NCBI GenBank assembly: GCA_013284265.1
Contig: JABTBR010000009.1
Location: forward strand, 81,115 to 145,114
Reading direction: 5' to 3'
DNA length: 64,000 nucleotides
From: Oxalobacteraceae bacterium
GTDB lineage: Bacteria; Pseudomonadota; Gammaproteobacteria; Burkholderiales; Burkholderiaceae_D
The translations under genes and the position numbers were made by a program. Position 1 is the first letter of the stretch. Each line of letters starts with the position of its first letter. Positions 37,605 to 46,941 of the stretch are shown here, in pieces. A model generated the notes under the pieces. That model was not told the DNA's origin, did no database searches, and saw nothing but the letters and a program-made list of their open reading frames with translations.

Positions 37605-40031
37605 ATGAGTTCACGCCATACCGTTCCCGATTCCTCGCGCCAGTTGCTGATCCTCAGCCTGATTTCCACCCTGACCTTACCGGTCGCCCACGCCCAGCAA
37701 GCCCCCGCCAACGCCGAGCCAGCCATCCAGCAAGTCGTCGTCACCGGCACCTATGCCAAGAACCGCCGCAGCGCCGACTCCGAGTCGCCGGTCGACATCA
37801 TCGGTGCGCGCGAACTGCAATCGACCGGCTCGACCGAACTGGCCACCGTGCTGGCCCGCCTGCTGCCATCGGTAAACTTCCCCCGTCCGTCCGGCGCCGA
37901 CGCCAGCGACGCCGTGCGTCCGGCCCAGCTGCGCGGCCTGTCACCCGACCAGACCCTGGTGCTGGTCAACGGCAAGCGCCGCCACACCTCGGCCGTGGTC
38001 AACGTCAACGGTACCCAGGGCCGCGGCTCGGCGCCGGTGGACCTGAACGCGATTCCACTGTCGGCCATCGACCACATCGAAGTGCTGCGCGACGGTGCGG
38101 CGGCCCAGTACGGCTCGGACGCGATTGCCGGCGTCATCAACATCATCCTGAAAAAAGGCAGCAAGGGCGGCGACGTCGAATTCGGCGTCGGCCAATATCA
38201 AGAACGCGACGGCAAGCAGAAATCGCTGCGCGGCTCCTTCGGCCTCGACCTGGGCGACAATGGCTGGCTGCGTATCGCCGCCGAAGCGGCCGACCGCGGC
38301 GCCACCAACCGCGCCGGCGCAGACTCGCGCAATCCGCTGGAGCCGCGCTACGGCCAGGTGGTGCAGCGTTTCGGCGATCCGGAAACCTATCCGCGCAGCC
38401 TGTTCCTCAACAGCCAGATCCGCCTCAACGACAATATCGACTGGTACGCCTTCGGCAACTACGGCCAGCGCGACACCTCGGCCGCCGCCACCTGGCGCAC
38501 CGCGCTGATCCCCGTCACCGACAACAGCACCACGCCGCCGACCATCCGCTATGAACAGCGCACGCCGCTGTTCCCGCAAGGCTTCCTGCCGCTGGAAAAC
38601 AGCCGCTCCATCGACAAGTCGCTGGTCACCGGACTGCGCGGCGACGCCGCCGGATGGCGCTGGGATGCCAGCCTGAACTACGGCCAGAACGCATTCAGCC
38701 TGGACCTGGACAATACCGTCAACCAGGACCTGAAAGCGGCCAGCCCGACCCACTTCCATGCCGGCAATCTGACCAACACCCAGACCGTGTTCAACCTGGA
38801 CCTGGCGCGCGAGTTCCCGCTGCCAGCGCTGGCCGGTCCCTTGACCTTGGCCGCCGGCCTGGAAGCGCGCCATGAAGAATACGAAATCGGCGCCGGCGAC
38901 CTGGCGTCCTACAGCGGCGGCGGCGCCCAGGGCTTCTCCGGCTTCCGCCCCGTCAATGCGGGCAGCAACAGCCGCCACAGCAAATCGGTCTACCTGAATC
39001 TGGAAGCGGACATCAGCAAACAGCTGTCGGCCTCGGCGGCGTTGCGGCATGAACGCTACAGCGATTTCGGCAACACCACCTCGGCCAAGGCCTCGGCCCG
39101 CTACGCCTTCAACAAGGCGGTCTCGCTGCGCGGCACGGCCTCGTCCGGCTTCCGCGCGCCGTCGCTGCAACAGCAGTACTACACCATCACCACCACCAAT
39201 TTCTCGGTGGTCAACGGCAGCAACACGGCGATCGAAACCGGCACCTTCGCCGTCAACAGCGCCGCCGCCCAGGCGCTGGGCGCGCAGTCGCTGAAGGCCG
39301 AGAAAGCCCGTAACTACAGCCTCGGCCTGCAACTCGATCCGCTGCCGAACTGGAACACCACCATCGACGCCTACCGCATCGACATCGACGACCGGGTGCT
39401 ATTCTCTGCCAATCTGGTGCTGCCGAGCGCGCTTAAAAATACCCTGGCCGCCCAAGGCTATCCGGTCGGCGCGGCGCGCTACTTCACCAACGCGGTCGAC
39501 ACCCGCACCACCGGCGTGGACGTGGTCAGCACCTACCGCCTCGACCTGGCCGCCGCGCGCCGCCTGGACCTGACGCTGGCCTACAACCACAACAAGAACT
39601 CGCTGGAAAAAGTGGCCGACAATCCCGCCATCCTGACGGCCAACAAGCTGCTGCTGATCGACCGCCAGACCATCAACCGCACCACGGTCGGCTCACCCAG
39701 CAACAAGCTCAGCCTGGCCGGCGACTATAGCGCCGGCATCTGGGGCGCGCGTGCCGTGGGCACCCGCTACGGCAGCTTCACGGTGCCGCAGAATAACGCC
39801 GCGCTCGATCAAGTCTACCATCCGCAATGGGTGCTGGACCTGTCGGCCAGCGTCAAGCTGGGCAAGAACTGGAAGATTAGCGCCGGCGTCGACAACGTCA
39901 CCGACCGTTATCCGGACCAGGTCACGTCCAACGGCAACCTGAACGTCAACGGCACCACGCCGTACAGCGGCTTCGCGCCGAATGGCTTCAATGGCCGCTA
40001 CTACTACGCCAAGGCGGGGTATAGCTGGTAG
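37605..40031 (+). CDS. TonB-dependent outer-membrane receptor
   Basis: 808 residues. Signal peptide about 1-32 (ends VAHAQQ), then a TonB-box-like VVVTGTY, a plug domain (about 55-180: QLRGLSPDQTLVLVNGKRRH and VLRDGAAAQYGSDAIAGVINI) and a 22-strand barrel ending in an aromatic-terminated strand (YYAKAGYSW). It imports a chelated metal or other large substrate at the cost of proton-motive force via TonB-ExbBD. The plug wording GKRRHTSAVVNVNGT is common in receptors of the iron-complex type, but no siderophore or sugar genes are nearby to name the substrate. Confidence 0.93.
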   Translation: MSSRHTVPDSSRQLLILSLISTLTLPVAHAQQAPANAEPAIQQVVVTGTYAKNRRSADSESPVDIIGARELQSTGSTELATVLARLLPSVNFPRPSGADASDAVRPAQLRGLSPDQTLVLVNGKRRHTSAVVNVNGTQGRGSAPVDLNAIPLSAIDHIEVLRDGAAAQYGSDAIAGVINIILKKGSKGGDVEFGVGQYQERDGKQKSLRGSFGLDLGDNGWLRIAAEAADRGATNRAGADSRNPLEPRYGQVVQRFGDPETYPRSLFLNSQIRLNDNIDWYAFGNYGQRDTSAAATWRTALIPVTDNSTTPPTIRYEQRTPLFPQGFLPLENSRSIDKSLVTGLRGDAAGWRWDASLNYGQNAFSLDLDNTVNQDLKAASPTHFHAGNLTNTQTVFNLDLAREFPLPALAGPLTLAAGLEARHEEYEIGAGDLASYSGGGAQGFSGFRPVNAGSNSRHSKSVYLNLEADISKQLSASAALRHERYSDFGNTTSAKASARYAFNKAVSLRGTASSGFRAPSLQQQYYTITTTNFSVVNGSNTAIETGTFAVNSAAAQALGAQSLKAEKARNYSLGLQLDPLPNWNTTIDAYRIDIDDRVLFSANLVLPSALKNTLAAQGYPVGAARYFTNAVDTRTTGVDVVSTYRLDLAAARRLDLTLAYNHNKNSLEKVADNPAILTANKLLLIDRQTINRTTVGSPSNKLSLAGDYSAGIWGARAVGTRYGSFTVPQNNAALDQVYHPQWVLDLSASVKLGKNWKISAGVDNVTDRYPDQVTSNGNLNVNGTTPYSGFAPNGFNGRYYYAKAGYSW

Positions 40032-40095
40032 GGAAACCTTTTGTTTGCGCCGCCGGGGCGGCATGGCGCTAACGTAAGCATGCCGCAGCGCTTTT

Positions 40096-40174
40096 AGAAC
40101 CCACGGCAAAGAGCCGGGGGCGACGGGGGCGCCGAGCCCCGTCGGGGCTGACCCCAGGGGTACGCCGTGGGTTC
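40096..40174. repeat. Palindromic intergenic repeat, copy 5 (reverse orientation, variant centre)
   Basis: Outer arms AGAACCCACGGC / GCCGTGGGTTCT are intact and 12 bp long. The linker AAAGAGCCG follows the left arm, so orientation is reversed. The centre is replaced by GGGGGCG.. and CCCCGTCGGGGCTGACCCC. It lies between the convergent receptor gene and chemoreceptor remnant. Confidence 0.82.
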
Positions 40175-40193
40175 TGTTCGCGCCGGCGGCCGT

Positions 40194-40532
40194 TTAACTG
40201 AAGGGCGATGACGCAATAAAAAACCCGGCACCTGTGCCGGATTTTTTATTGTCGTTCTTGCGCTGTTCGATGCGCTCCAGCTCTTTCTTGATGACGGCGG
40301 GATCTTTGCTCAGCATGGCATTGCGCATCGCCCACGCCACATCGTTGAGGCCGCCGATGACTTCGTACGCCAGTATGACCGTGGGCACCTTGTCGGTCGC
40401 CAAATCATTGGTGCCGGCATTGAGCTTGCCCAGGTTGCCTACGCCGATGGCAGAAATGCCGATCATAAACACCATCGACACACCCAAACCGGCCGCGAGC
40501 CGCTTGCCTATCTTCCAGTTACCGATGCCCAT
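40194..40532 (-). pseudogene. Remnant of a methyl-accepting chemotaxis protein
   Basis: Reading frame of 112 codons from ATG 40532 (GGGAG upstream; GTG 40538 also possible). It encodes a first membrane helix (about 10-32, RLAAGLGVSMVFMIGISAIGV) and the start of a four-helix-bundle sensor (VGNLGKLNAGTNDLATDKVP, ..LNDVAWAMRNAML), typical of the first 100 residues of an MCP. Then it reads straight through a terminator hairpin (NKKSGTGAGFF) and stops. The rest of the sensor, HAMP and signalling domains are missing. So a deletion has joined the 5' end of the gene to a transcription terminator. Confidence 0.75.
40215..40250 (-). terminator. Intrinsic terminator at the end of the chemoreceptor remnant
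   Basis: AATAAAAAACCCGGCAC..GTGCCGGATTTTTTATT: nearly perfect 17-bp stem with A- and T-runs, functional in both directions. It lies inside the open frame of the remnant. Confidence 0.88.
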
Positions 40533-40638
40533 TTTCACTCCCCCAGAATAACAACCGCTTGTCTGAAATCCTGCTTGCCTCGCTTGCGAACGATGTTTCT
40601 ATTGGGTCATACCTACAATATCTATAGTCGATCCGATC

Positions 40639-40644
40639 AGTATA
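40639..40644 (-). promoter_or_regulatory. Possible -10 element for the chemoreceptor remnant
   Basis: Minus-strand TATACT about 107 bp before the remnant start, in an AT-rich 215-bp stretch between the remnant and cysB. No good -35 was seen. Confidence 0.25.
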
Positions 40645-40713
40645 TGAGGCCAAATAAAATGACGATAAGAAAAATTCGGGCCTGTTTTCATGCCGCCACA
40701 ACGATTTTCAAAC

Positions 40714-40742
40714 GAAAAAAAACGCAGCAACCGCCGCGTTTT
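40714..40742 (-). terminator. Intrinsic terminator of the cys operon (after cysB)
   Basis: On the minus strand AAAACGC-GGCGGTTGCT-GCGTTTTTTTT: 7-bp stem and an eight-T tail, a few bases past the cysB stop. Confidence 0.75.
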
Positions 40743-40747
40743 CTTGT

Positions 40748-41680
40748 TCAGGACGATTCACCGCCGTTCATGGCCGCGTCGATCTCGGCGCGGGTCAGGT
40801 CGGGGGCGAACTGCTGGATAAATTGGTAGGCATACGAACGCAGATAGGCGCCGCGCCGCACCGCCAGCCGCGTGGTGTTGGCCGCGAACAGATGCGACGC
40901 TTCCACCGCGCGCAAGCCGCGATCGCGCCCATGGTCGAAGGCCATCGAGGCGACGATGCCCACGCCCATGCCTAGCGAGACATATTGCTTAATCACGTCG
41001 GAATCCATCGCCGTCAGCACGATGTCCGGTTTCACGTCCGCCTTGGCGAAGGCGTCGTCGATATGGCCGCGCCCGGTGAAGCCTTTGTCGTAGGTAATCA
41101 AGGGGAACTCGGCCAGGTCTTCCAGGCGGATCGGCGAGCGGCCCAGCAGCGGATGGCCATCCGGCACCACGATCAAATGGCTCCAGCGGTAGCAAGGGAA
41201 GGACACCAGGTCGGGAAACTGCGACAGGCCCTCGGTGGCGATGCCGATATCGGTTTTACCGGACAAGACCCACTCGGCGATGTGCTCGGGCGCGCTCTGC
41301 TGCAAGGCGATGCGTACTTCCGGGAAGGCGTTGCGGAACGATTGCACCACTTTGGGGAGCGCATAGCGGGCCTGGGTGTGGGTGGCGGCCACGCTGAGCG
41401 TGCCACTGTTCTGGCCGGTGTATTCCAGGCTGGCCTGCTGCAGGTTTTCCGCCTCGATCAGCAGGCGGTCGATGATTTTTAAGATGCCCTTGCCCGGATC
41501 GGTCATGCCGGTCAGGCGCTTGCCGTTGCGTTCGAAGATGACCACGCCCAACTCGTCTTCGAGCTCGCGGATCTGGCGGCTCACGCCAGGCTGGGAGGTG
41601 AACAGGGCGTTGGCCACTTCGGTCAGGTTGTAGCCACGGCGGGCCGCTTCGCGGATGGAGCGCAATTGTTGAAAATTCAT
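40748..41680 (-). CDS. cysB: CysB-type LysR regulator of sulfur assimilation
   Basis: 310 residues. The LysR winged helix (about 1-60: [36 protein letters not shown] pattern, quoted here as [19 protein letters not shown]) is the CysB/Cbl subtype, and the effector domain has the [15 protein letters not shown] [14 protein letters not shown] block and [10 protein letters not shown]. CysB activates sulfate transport and reduction genes with N-acetylserine as inducer. The start overlaps the cysA stop (ATGA), so the regulator is made from the operon it is expected to control. CysB and Cbl cannot be told apart from sequence alone, but location favours CysB. Confidence 0.92.
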   Translation of the reverse strand: MNFQQLRSIREAARRGYNLTEVANALFTSQPGVSRQIRELEDELGVVIFERNGKRLTGMTDPGKGILKIIDRLLIEAENLQQASLEYTGQNSGTLSVAATHTQARYALPKVVQSFRNAFPEVRIALQQSAPEHIAEWVLSGKTDIGIATEGLSQFPDLVSFPCYRWSHLIVVPDGHPLLGRSPIRLEDLAEFPLITYDKGFTGRGHIDDAFAKADVKPDIVLTAMDSDVIKQYVSLGMGVGIVASMAFDHGRDRGLRAVEASHLFAANTTRLAVRRGAYLRSYAYQFIQQFAPDLTRAEIDAAMNGGESS

Positions 41681-42750
41681 ATAGCTGCTCCAGCATCGAC
41701 GAACACGTGCAATCGTTTGGGACGCACAACCAGCGTTTCACCTTCCTTCAGCTGCAAACCGCTGAAGCGTTCATTCGACATCACCGCCTCGATCAGCTCG
41801 GCGTTATCGGCCCGTTCCAGATCGAGCTGGGCCAGCGGGCCGATCGCATGGGCGCGGCGCAGCTTGACGACGATGCCTTCGGCGCCGGCCGTGTAGCGCT
41901 CGACGTCCAGATCGTGCGGACGCACATAGGCGGTGCCCTTGCCGTTCTGCACGCTGTCGTGGCCGGGCACGTCGAGCTGCACATCGCCGCTGGCCAGTAC
42001 GCCGTCATGCACGCGGCCATGGAACATATTCACATTGCCCAGGAAGCCGTAGACGAAGGGCGAAGCGGGATGGTTGTAGACCTCGTGCGGCGAGCCTATC
42101 TGTTCCACATTACCCTTGTTCATCAGCACCACCTGGTCGGCCACTTCCAGCGCCTCTTCCTGGTCGTGGGTCACAAAAATACTGGTCACATGCAGATCGT
42201 CGTGCAGGCGGCGCAGCCAGCGGCGCAATTCCTTGCGCACCTTCGCGTCGAGCGCGCCAAACGGTTCGTCGAGCAGCAGCACGCGCGGTTCCACCGCCAG
42301 CGCGCGCGCCAGCGCGATACGCTGACGCTGGCCGCCGGACAACTGCGGCGGGTAACGGTCGGCCAGCCAGTCCAGTTGCACCAGCTCCAGCAGCTCCTTG
42401 ACCTTGCGGCGGATCTGGTCTTCCGACGGACGCTCGGCGCGCGGCTTGACGCGCAGGCCGAAGGCCACGTTCTCGAACACGGTCATGTGCTTGAACAGCG
42501 CATAGTGCTGGAACACGAAACCGACCTGGCGCTCGCGCACATGGCGCGCCGACGCGTCTTCCGAGTCCAGCAGCACCTGGCCGGAATCGGGATGTTCGAG
42601 GCCGGCGATGATGCGCAGCAAGGTGGTCTTGCCACAGCCCGAAGGCCCCAGCAGCGCGGTCAGCTCGCCCGATGGAAAGTCCAGCGACACATTGTTCAGG
42701 GCGACGAAATCGCCGAACCGTTTATTGATGTTGTTGACTGCGATGGTCAT
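41677..42750 (-). CDS. cysA: Sulfate/thiosulfate ABC transporter ATP-binding protein
   Basis: 357 residues from ATG 42750 ([15 protein letters not shown]). Walker [10 protein letters not shown], signature [15 protein letters not shown], Walker [12 protein letters not shown] and H-loop [10 protein letters not shown]. The C-terminal regulatory TOBE-like domain spans about 235-357. It powers uptake through CysT/CysW. One bp separates its start from the cysW stop. Confidence 0.95.
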   Translation of the reverse strand: MTIAVNNINKRFGDFVALNNVSLDFPSGELTALLGPSGCGKTTLLRIIAGLEHPDSGQVLLDSEDASARHVRERQVGFVFQHYALFKHMTVFENVAFGLRVKPRAERPSEDQIRRKVKELLELVQLDWLADRYPPQLSGGQRQRIALARALAVEPRVLLLDEPFGALDAKVRKELRRWLRRLHDDLHVTSIFVTHDQEEALEVADQVVLMNKGNVEQIGSPHEVYNHPASPFVYGFLGNVNMFHGRVHDGVLASGDVQLDVPGHDSVQNGKGTAYVRPHDLDVERYTAGAEGIVVKLRRAHAIGPLAQLDLERADNAELIEAVMSNERFSGLQLKEGETLVVRPKRLHVFVDAGAAI

Positions 42751-42751
42751 A

Positions 42752-43681
42752 TCAGTGCTCCGTAGAACGTGTTGCGGAATCATCAGCGATCGATTCGTTC
42801 AAGCGCCAGGCAATAAAGGATTTCAGGGCCAGGGTCACCAGCGCCAGCAGGGCCAGCAGCGAAGCGACGGCGAAGGCGGCGGCGAAGTTGTACTCGTTGT
42901 ACAGAATCTCCACCTGCAGCGGCACGGTATTGGTCTCGCCACGGATGTGGCCGGACACCACCGACACCGCGCCGAACTCGCCCATGGCGCGGGCATTACA
43001 CAGGATCACGCCATACAGCAGACCCCATTTAATATTCGGCAAGGTCACGCGGCGGAAGGTATCCCAGCCGGAGGCGCCCAGCACGATGGCCGCCTCCTCT
43101 TCCTCGCTGCCCTGGGCCTGCATCAGCGGGATCAGCTCGCGCGCCACGAAGGGGAAGGTCACGAAGATGGTGGCCAGCACGATGCCCGGCACCGCGAACA
43201 GGATCTTGATATCGTGGTCGCGCAACCAGGGACCGAACCAGCCCTGGGCGCCGAACAGCAGCACATAGATCAGGCCGGAAATCACCGGCGAGACCGAGAA
43301 CGGCAGGTCGATCAGGGTCAGCAGAATGCTCTTGCCGCGGAACTCGAACTTGGCGATGCACCAGGACGCGGCCACGCCGAACACCAGGTTCAGCGGCACG
43401 GCGATCACGGCCGTGATCAGGGTCAGCTTGATGGCGGCGATCGCATCGGCTTCGATGATCGCGGCCAGATAAGCTTCCCAGCCCTTCTTGAAGGCCTCGA
43501 AGAACACCGCCACCAGCGGCACGAACAGGAACAGGGTCAGGAAGGTCAGCGCCACGGCGATCAGCACGCCGCGCACCCAGCGCGGTTCCAGCACGCTCGG
43601 CGGCGACGGCAGTTCGCCGCGGCGCGCCGGCGCGGCGGCTGTAGCAGCACTTGTGACAGGAGTAGGCAGAACAGCATTCAT
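42752..43681 (-). CDS. cysW: Sulfate ABC transporter permease CysW
   Basis: 309 residues with an extra 35-residue Ala/Pro-rich N-terminus, then six membrane helices. The BPD_transp coupling loop is [25 protein letters not shown], here quoted as [19 protein letters not shown], and the CysW-specific [20 protein letters not shown] follows. Overlaps or abuts both neighbours, as in E. coli cysTWA. Confidence 0.95.
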   Translation of the reverse strand: MNAVLPTPVTSAATAAAPARRGELPSPPSVLEPRWVRGVLIAVALTFLTLFLFVPLVAVFFEAFKKGWEAYLAAIIEADAIAAIKLTLITAVIAVPLNLVFGVAASWCIAKFEFRGKSILLTLIDLPFSVSPVISGLIYVLLFGAQGWFGPWLRDHDIKILFAVPGIVLATIFVTFPFVARELIPLMQAQGSEEEEAAIVLGASGWDTFRRVTLPNIKWGLLYGVILCNARAMGEFGAVSVVSGHIRGETNTVPLQVEILYNEYNFAAAFAVASLLALLALVTLALKSFIAWRLNESIADDSATRSTEH

Positions 43682-43682
43682 C

Positions 43683-44555
43683 TTATTTCCCCGACTTGCC
43701 GCGCGCCCAGGCTTGCAGCAGATTAATCGTCAACAGCATCGCGAAGGACACCACCAGCATCACCACCGCGATGGCGGTGGCGCCGGCGTAGTCGTATTGC
43801 TCCAGTTTGGTAATGATGAACAGCGGCGTAATTTCCGACACCATCGGCATATTGCCGGCGATGAAGATCACCGAACCGTATTCGCCGGTGGCGCGCGCGA
43901 AGGCCAGCGCGAAGCCGGTCATCAGCGAGGGCAGGATGGTGGGGAAGATCACGCGGGTAAAGGTCTGCCAGGAATTCGCGCCCAGGCTGGCGGCGGCTTC
44001 TTCCAGTTCCCGTTCGGCGTCTTCCAGCACGGGCTGGACGGTGCGCACCACGAAAGGCAGGCCGATGAAGGTCAGCGCGATGACGACGCCGATAGGCGTG
44101 AACGCCACTTTGAGGCCCAGCGTGCCTTCGAGGAAGCGGCCGAACCAGCCGTTGGCCGAATACAGGGCTGTCAGGGTGATGCCGGCCACCGCGGTCGGCA
44201 GCGCGAAAGGCAGGTCGACCAGGGCGTCGATGATGCGCTTGCCGGGAAACTGGTAGCGCACCAGCACCCAGGCCACGATGCCGCCGAACACGGCATTGAA
44301 GGTGGCGCCGATCAGCGAGGCGCCGAAAGTCAGCTTATACGAGGCGACGACGCGGGGCGAGGTGACGGCGGCCCAGAAGGCTTCCCACGTCAGCGTGAAG
44401 GTCTTCAGGAACACCGCCGACAGCGGGATCAGGACGATCAGCGTCAGGTAGAACATGGTGAAACCCAGCGACAGCTTAAAGCCAGGCATCACCCGGAATG
44501 GTGCGCCGCGCGACGTGCTTGCCGCCGCGCCCGGCGCCGTCAGTACTGCAGACAT
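43683..44555 (-). CDS. cysT: Sulfate ABC transporter permease CysT
   Basis: 290 residues from ATG 44555; AAGGGGG lies upstream and the ATG at 44603 adds a non-conserved leader. Six membrane helices; coupling loop [26 protein letters not shown] and [18 protein letters not shown] are the CysT hallmarks (both quoted within 26 residues split at FTRV). It pairs with CysW. A candidate CysB site lies 66 bp upstream. Confidence 0.95.
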   Translation of the reverse strand: MSAVLTAPGAAASTSRGAPFRVMPGFKLSLGFTMFYLTLIVLIPLSAVFLKTFTLTWEAFWAAVTSPRVVASYKLTFGASLIGATFNAVFGGIVAWVLVRYQFPGKRIIDALVDLPFALPTAVAGITLTALYSANGWFGRFLEGTLGLKVAFTPIGVVIALTFIGLPFVVRTVQPVLEDAERELEEAAASLGANSWQTFTRVIFPTILPSLMTGFALAFARATGEYGSVIFIAGNMPMVSEITPLFIITKLEQYDYAGATAIAVVMLVVSFAMLLTINLLQAWARGKSGK

Positions 44556-44620
44556 ACTAGCCCCCTTATTACTAATTCTTCTATGAGGGCTGCATAATCT
44601 CATCGATTACACATGATACA

Positions 44621-44635
44621 AACGAAGCATTTCTC
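44621..44635 (-). promoter_or_regulatory. Candidate CysB-type operator upstream of cysT
   Basis: Minus-strand GAGAAATGCTTCGTT, 13 of 15 identical to the sequence GATAAATGCTTAGTT in front of sbp (48002-48016). Distances to the starts are 66 and 62 bp. It is AT-rich in a GC-rich region. Confidence 0.45.
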
Positions 44636-44682
44636 ATTAGCATAGTCGGTAATACTATATGCCTGCGGTAAGGCTGAATGCT

Positions 44683-45456
44683 TCAGGAAATCAGTTTGAA
44701 GGCCACGCCCACCAGGGTGAAGGCCAGCAGGCCACGCAGGAAACGCTCCGGCACGGCACGGGCGGCATAGGCGCCGATGGTGATGCCCGGCACCGAGCCG
44801 ACCAGCAAGGTGAGCAGCAGTTCCCAGTTGATCGAGCCCAGCCACCAGTGGCCGACGGCGGCGATCGCGGTCAGCGGCACCGCGTAGGCGATATCGGTGC
44901 CGGCCACTTCGGCGGCGGTCAGACGGGGATACAGCATGACGAGCAGGGTCGCGCCGATGGCGCCGGCGCCGATCGAGGACACCGTGACCAGGATACCCAG
45001 CACGGCGCCGGAGGCAACGGTGGCAATGACCAGCGCGCGGCCTTGCAGCTGGCGCTCGGGGTGAGCGTTGATCCAGGCCAGCATTTTGCGTTTGAACAGG
45101 AGAGCGACCACGGTCAGGCAGACCGAGCCGGCGATGACGTAGCGGATGATCTGGCCGATGTTTTTATCGAGGGCGCCAAACTGGCTCAGCGCGACGCTGG
45201 CCAGCACGGCGGCGGGCAAGGCGCCCAGGCACAGGCGGCGCACGATTTCCCAGTGCACGGTGCCGCGCAGGCGGTGGGTAAAGGTGCCGACGCCCTTGGT
45301 CAGCGCCGCAAACGCCAGATCGGTGCCGACCGCCACCGAAGGCGGGACACCGAACAGCAGGGTCAACAGCGGCGTCATCAGCGAACCGCCGCCGACACCC
45401 GTCATACCCACCAGTAAACCAACCGCAAAACCCGACACCACGAACGACAAGGTCAT
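44683..45456 (-). CDS. TauE/SafE family sulfite exporter-like permease
   Basis: 257 residues, eight membrane helices in two halves. Motifs: GFAVGLLVGMTGVGGGSLMTPLL (shortened here as GMTGVGGGSLMTPLL) and the second-half SIGAGAIGATLL. Members move sulfite, sulfoacetate or related anions. Its place between a peroxiredoxin and cysT in a same-strand sulfur cluster supports a sulfur anion role, direction unknown. AT-rich upstream region with a weaker match to the cys motif around 45514-45525. Confidence 0.85.
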   Translation of the reverse strand: MTLSFVVSGFAVGLLVGMTGVGGGSLMTPLLTLLFGVPPSVAVGTDLAFAALTKGVGTFTHRLRGTVHWEIVRRLCLGALPAAVLASVALSQFGALDKNIGQIIRYVIAGSVCLTVVALLFKRKMLAWINAHPERQLQGRALVIATVASGAVLGILVTVSSIGAGAIGATLLVMLYPRLTAAEVAGTDIAYAVPLTAIAAVGHWWLGSINWELLLTLLVGSVPGITIGAYAARAVPERFLRGLLAFTLVGVAFKLIS

Positions 45457-45613
45457 ACATTTCCCCCAAAGTAGCCGCTAGGGTAATGACTCTTGCACCA
45501 ATTCCAAAGGATGAAGTGCTTATTTGCTTATGCGTAATGCGAATAAACATAGTCAATTAGGCACTTCAGGGGTCGGGCTTGGCGGCCGACAGACTGAATC
45601 CTGCTGCGCTTTC

Positions 45614-46252
45614 TTACTTGTTAGGCTGGGGCGTCACGCGCAGATACGGGCGCACGGCGGTAAAGCCTTTCGGATATTTCTGCTTGAGCACTTCCGGGTC
45701 TTGCACGGTCAGCGGAATGATGACGTCGTCGCCGTCTTTCCAGTTGCCCGGCGTGGCCACGGTATGGGCATCGGTCAGTTGCAGCGCATCGATGACGCGC
45801 AGCACTTCGTCGAAGTTGCGGCCGGTGCTCATCGGGTAGGTGATGCTCAGGCGGATTTTCTTGTTCGGGTCGATGACGAACAGCGAACGCACGGTGGCCG
45901 TGGCCGACTGTTCCGGGTGGATCATGTCATACAGCGTGGCGACTTTGCGGTCGGCATCGGCGATGATGGGGAAACCGACCACGGTGTTCTGGGTTTCTTC
46001 GATATCCTTGATCCAGCTCTTGTGGGCTTCGGCCGGGTCGACCGACAGCGCGATCGCCTTGACGTTGCGCTTGTCGAATTCCGGTTTCAGCTTGGCCGTC
46101 AGGCCCAGTTCGGTGGTGCAGACCGGGGTGAAGTCGGCCGGATGGGAGAACAGCACCACCCAGGAATTGCCCGCCCACTCATGGAATTGAATGGTGCCGA
46201 TGGAAGAGTCTTGTGAAAAATCAGGCGCAATATCGCCCAGTCGTAAAGTCAT
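45614..46252 (-). CDS. 1-Cys peroxiredoxin (Prdx6-type)
   Basis: 212 residues from ATG 46252, GGAGA upstream. The peroxidatic Cys45 sits in HPADFTPVCTTEL; there is no other Cys in the protein, so this is a true 1-Cys enzyme. The C-terminal dimer domain (about 155-212) is the Prdx6/AhpC-long type with TPGNWKDGDDVIIPL. It reduces peroxides in the cytoplasm using an external thiol. Located inside a sulfate uptake cluster. Confidence 0.92.
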   Translation of the reverse strand: MTLRLGDIAPDFSQDSSIGTIQFHEWAGNSWVVLFSHPADFTPVCTTELGLTAKLKPEFDKRNVKAIALSVDPAEAHKSWIKDIEETQNTVVGFPIIADADRKVATLYDMIHPEQSATATVRSLFVIDPNKKIRLSITYPMSTGRNFDEVLRVIDALQLTDAHTVATPGNWKDGDDVIIPLTVQDPEVLKQKYPKGFTAVRPYLRVTPQPNK

Positions 46253-46348
46253 GGTGGTCTCCGTGATGTTGAAGGGCGGCCGGAAGGCCGCGCCCGAAAT
46301 GGATTGCGCTGCGCTCTGTCGTGCTGCCACAAGCTAGCTTCTAAAAAG

Positions 46349-46915
46349 TCATGCCAAATGCGCCATAACACGGTGATTGTGCGCCAATTCCGCCAGTAAT
46401 TGCAACTGGCGTTGACCGTCCTGCCAATCGCCCAAACCGGAATCGGCATTGATATGGCCGAGCGCGCCGGCGTTGACGAATTCCGCCTCCCAGCGCGCGG
46501 CCCAGCCGGCCGCCTTCTCCACCCGCATCCACGGGTCGTTGCTGCTGCCGATGACGATGGCCGGACAAGGCAGGGGCAGTTGCGGCAAGCGCGTTGCCAC
46601 CCCGAACTTGTCGGGATCGGCCGGCGCCACCAGCAGCAGGCCGGCCACATTCGATGGATCACGCGCCACGCTGTGCACGCTGGCCAGGGTGCCGAAGCTG
46701 TGCGCCACGATCAGCGTCGGACGCCGGTCTTCGGCGCGCAGGCGGTCGACCCGCGCCGACCAGCGCTCCAGATCGGGCTGCTCCCAATCCTCCTGCTCCA
46801 CTCTTTCGAAGCGCGCATACAGGCGCTGCCAGCGGCTTTGCCAATGCTCGGCCCCGCTGTTGTGCAGGCCCGGCGCGATCAGCACGCGGTATTGCGAAAG
46901 CACACTGGCAGCCAT
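46349..46915 (-). CDS. RBBP9/YdeN family alpha/beta hydrolase
   Basis: 188 residues from ATG 46915 with GAGGAGG upstream. The catalytic triad is visible: Ser in VAHSFGTLAS, Asp in SSNDPWM and His in GALGHINADSGLG, the GHIN pattern typical of RBBP9-like serine hydrolases. Natural substrates of bacterial members are unknown. It starts 26 bp after the sbp stop. Confidence 0.88.
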   Translation of the reverse strand: MAASVLSQYRVLIAPGLHNSGAEHWQSRWQRLYARFERVEQEDWEQPDLERWSARVDRLRAEDRRPTLIVAHSFGTLASVHSVARDPSNVAGLLLVAPADPDKFGVATRLPQLPLPCPAIVIGSSNDPWMRVEKAAGWAARWEAEFVNAGALGHINADSGLGDWQDGQRQLQLLAELAHNHRVMAHLA

Positions 46916-46941
46916 ACGCCCTCCTCTGTTAGCCGGACCGA

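Noticed and set aside
37475..38554. Plus-strand frame overlapping the start of the receptor gene
   Set aside because: Arg/Pro-rich out-of-frame shadow of the TonB-dependent receptor.
40575..40829. 84-codon plus-strand frame between the chemoreceptor remnant and cysB
   Set aside because: Covers the cysB terminator and the cysB 3' end; no coding character.
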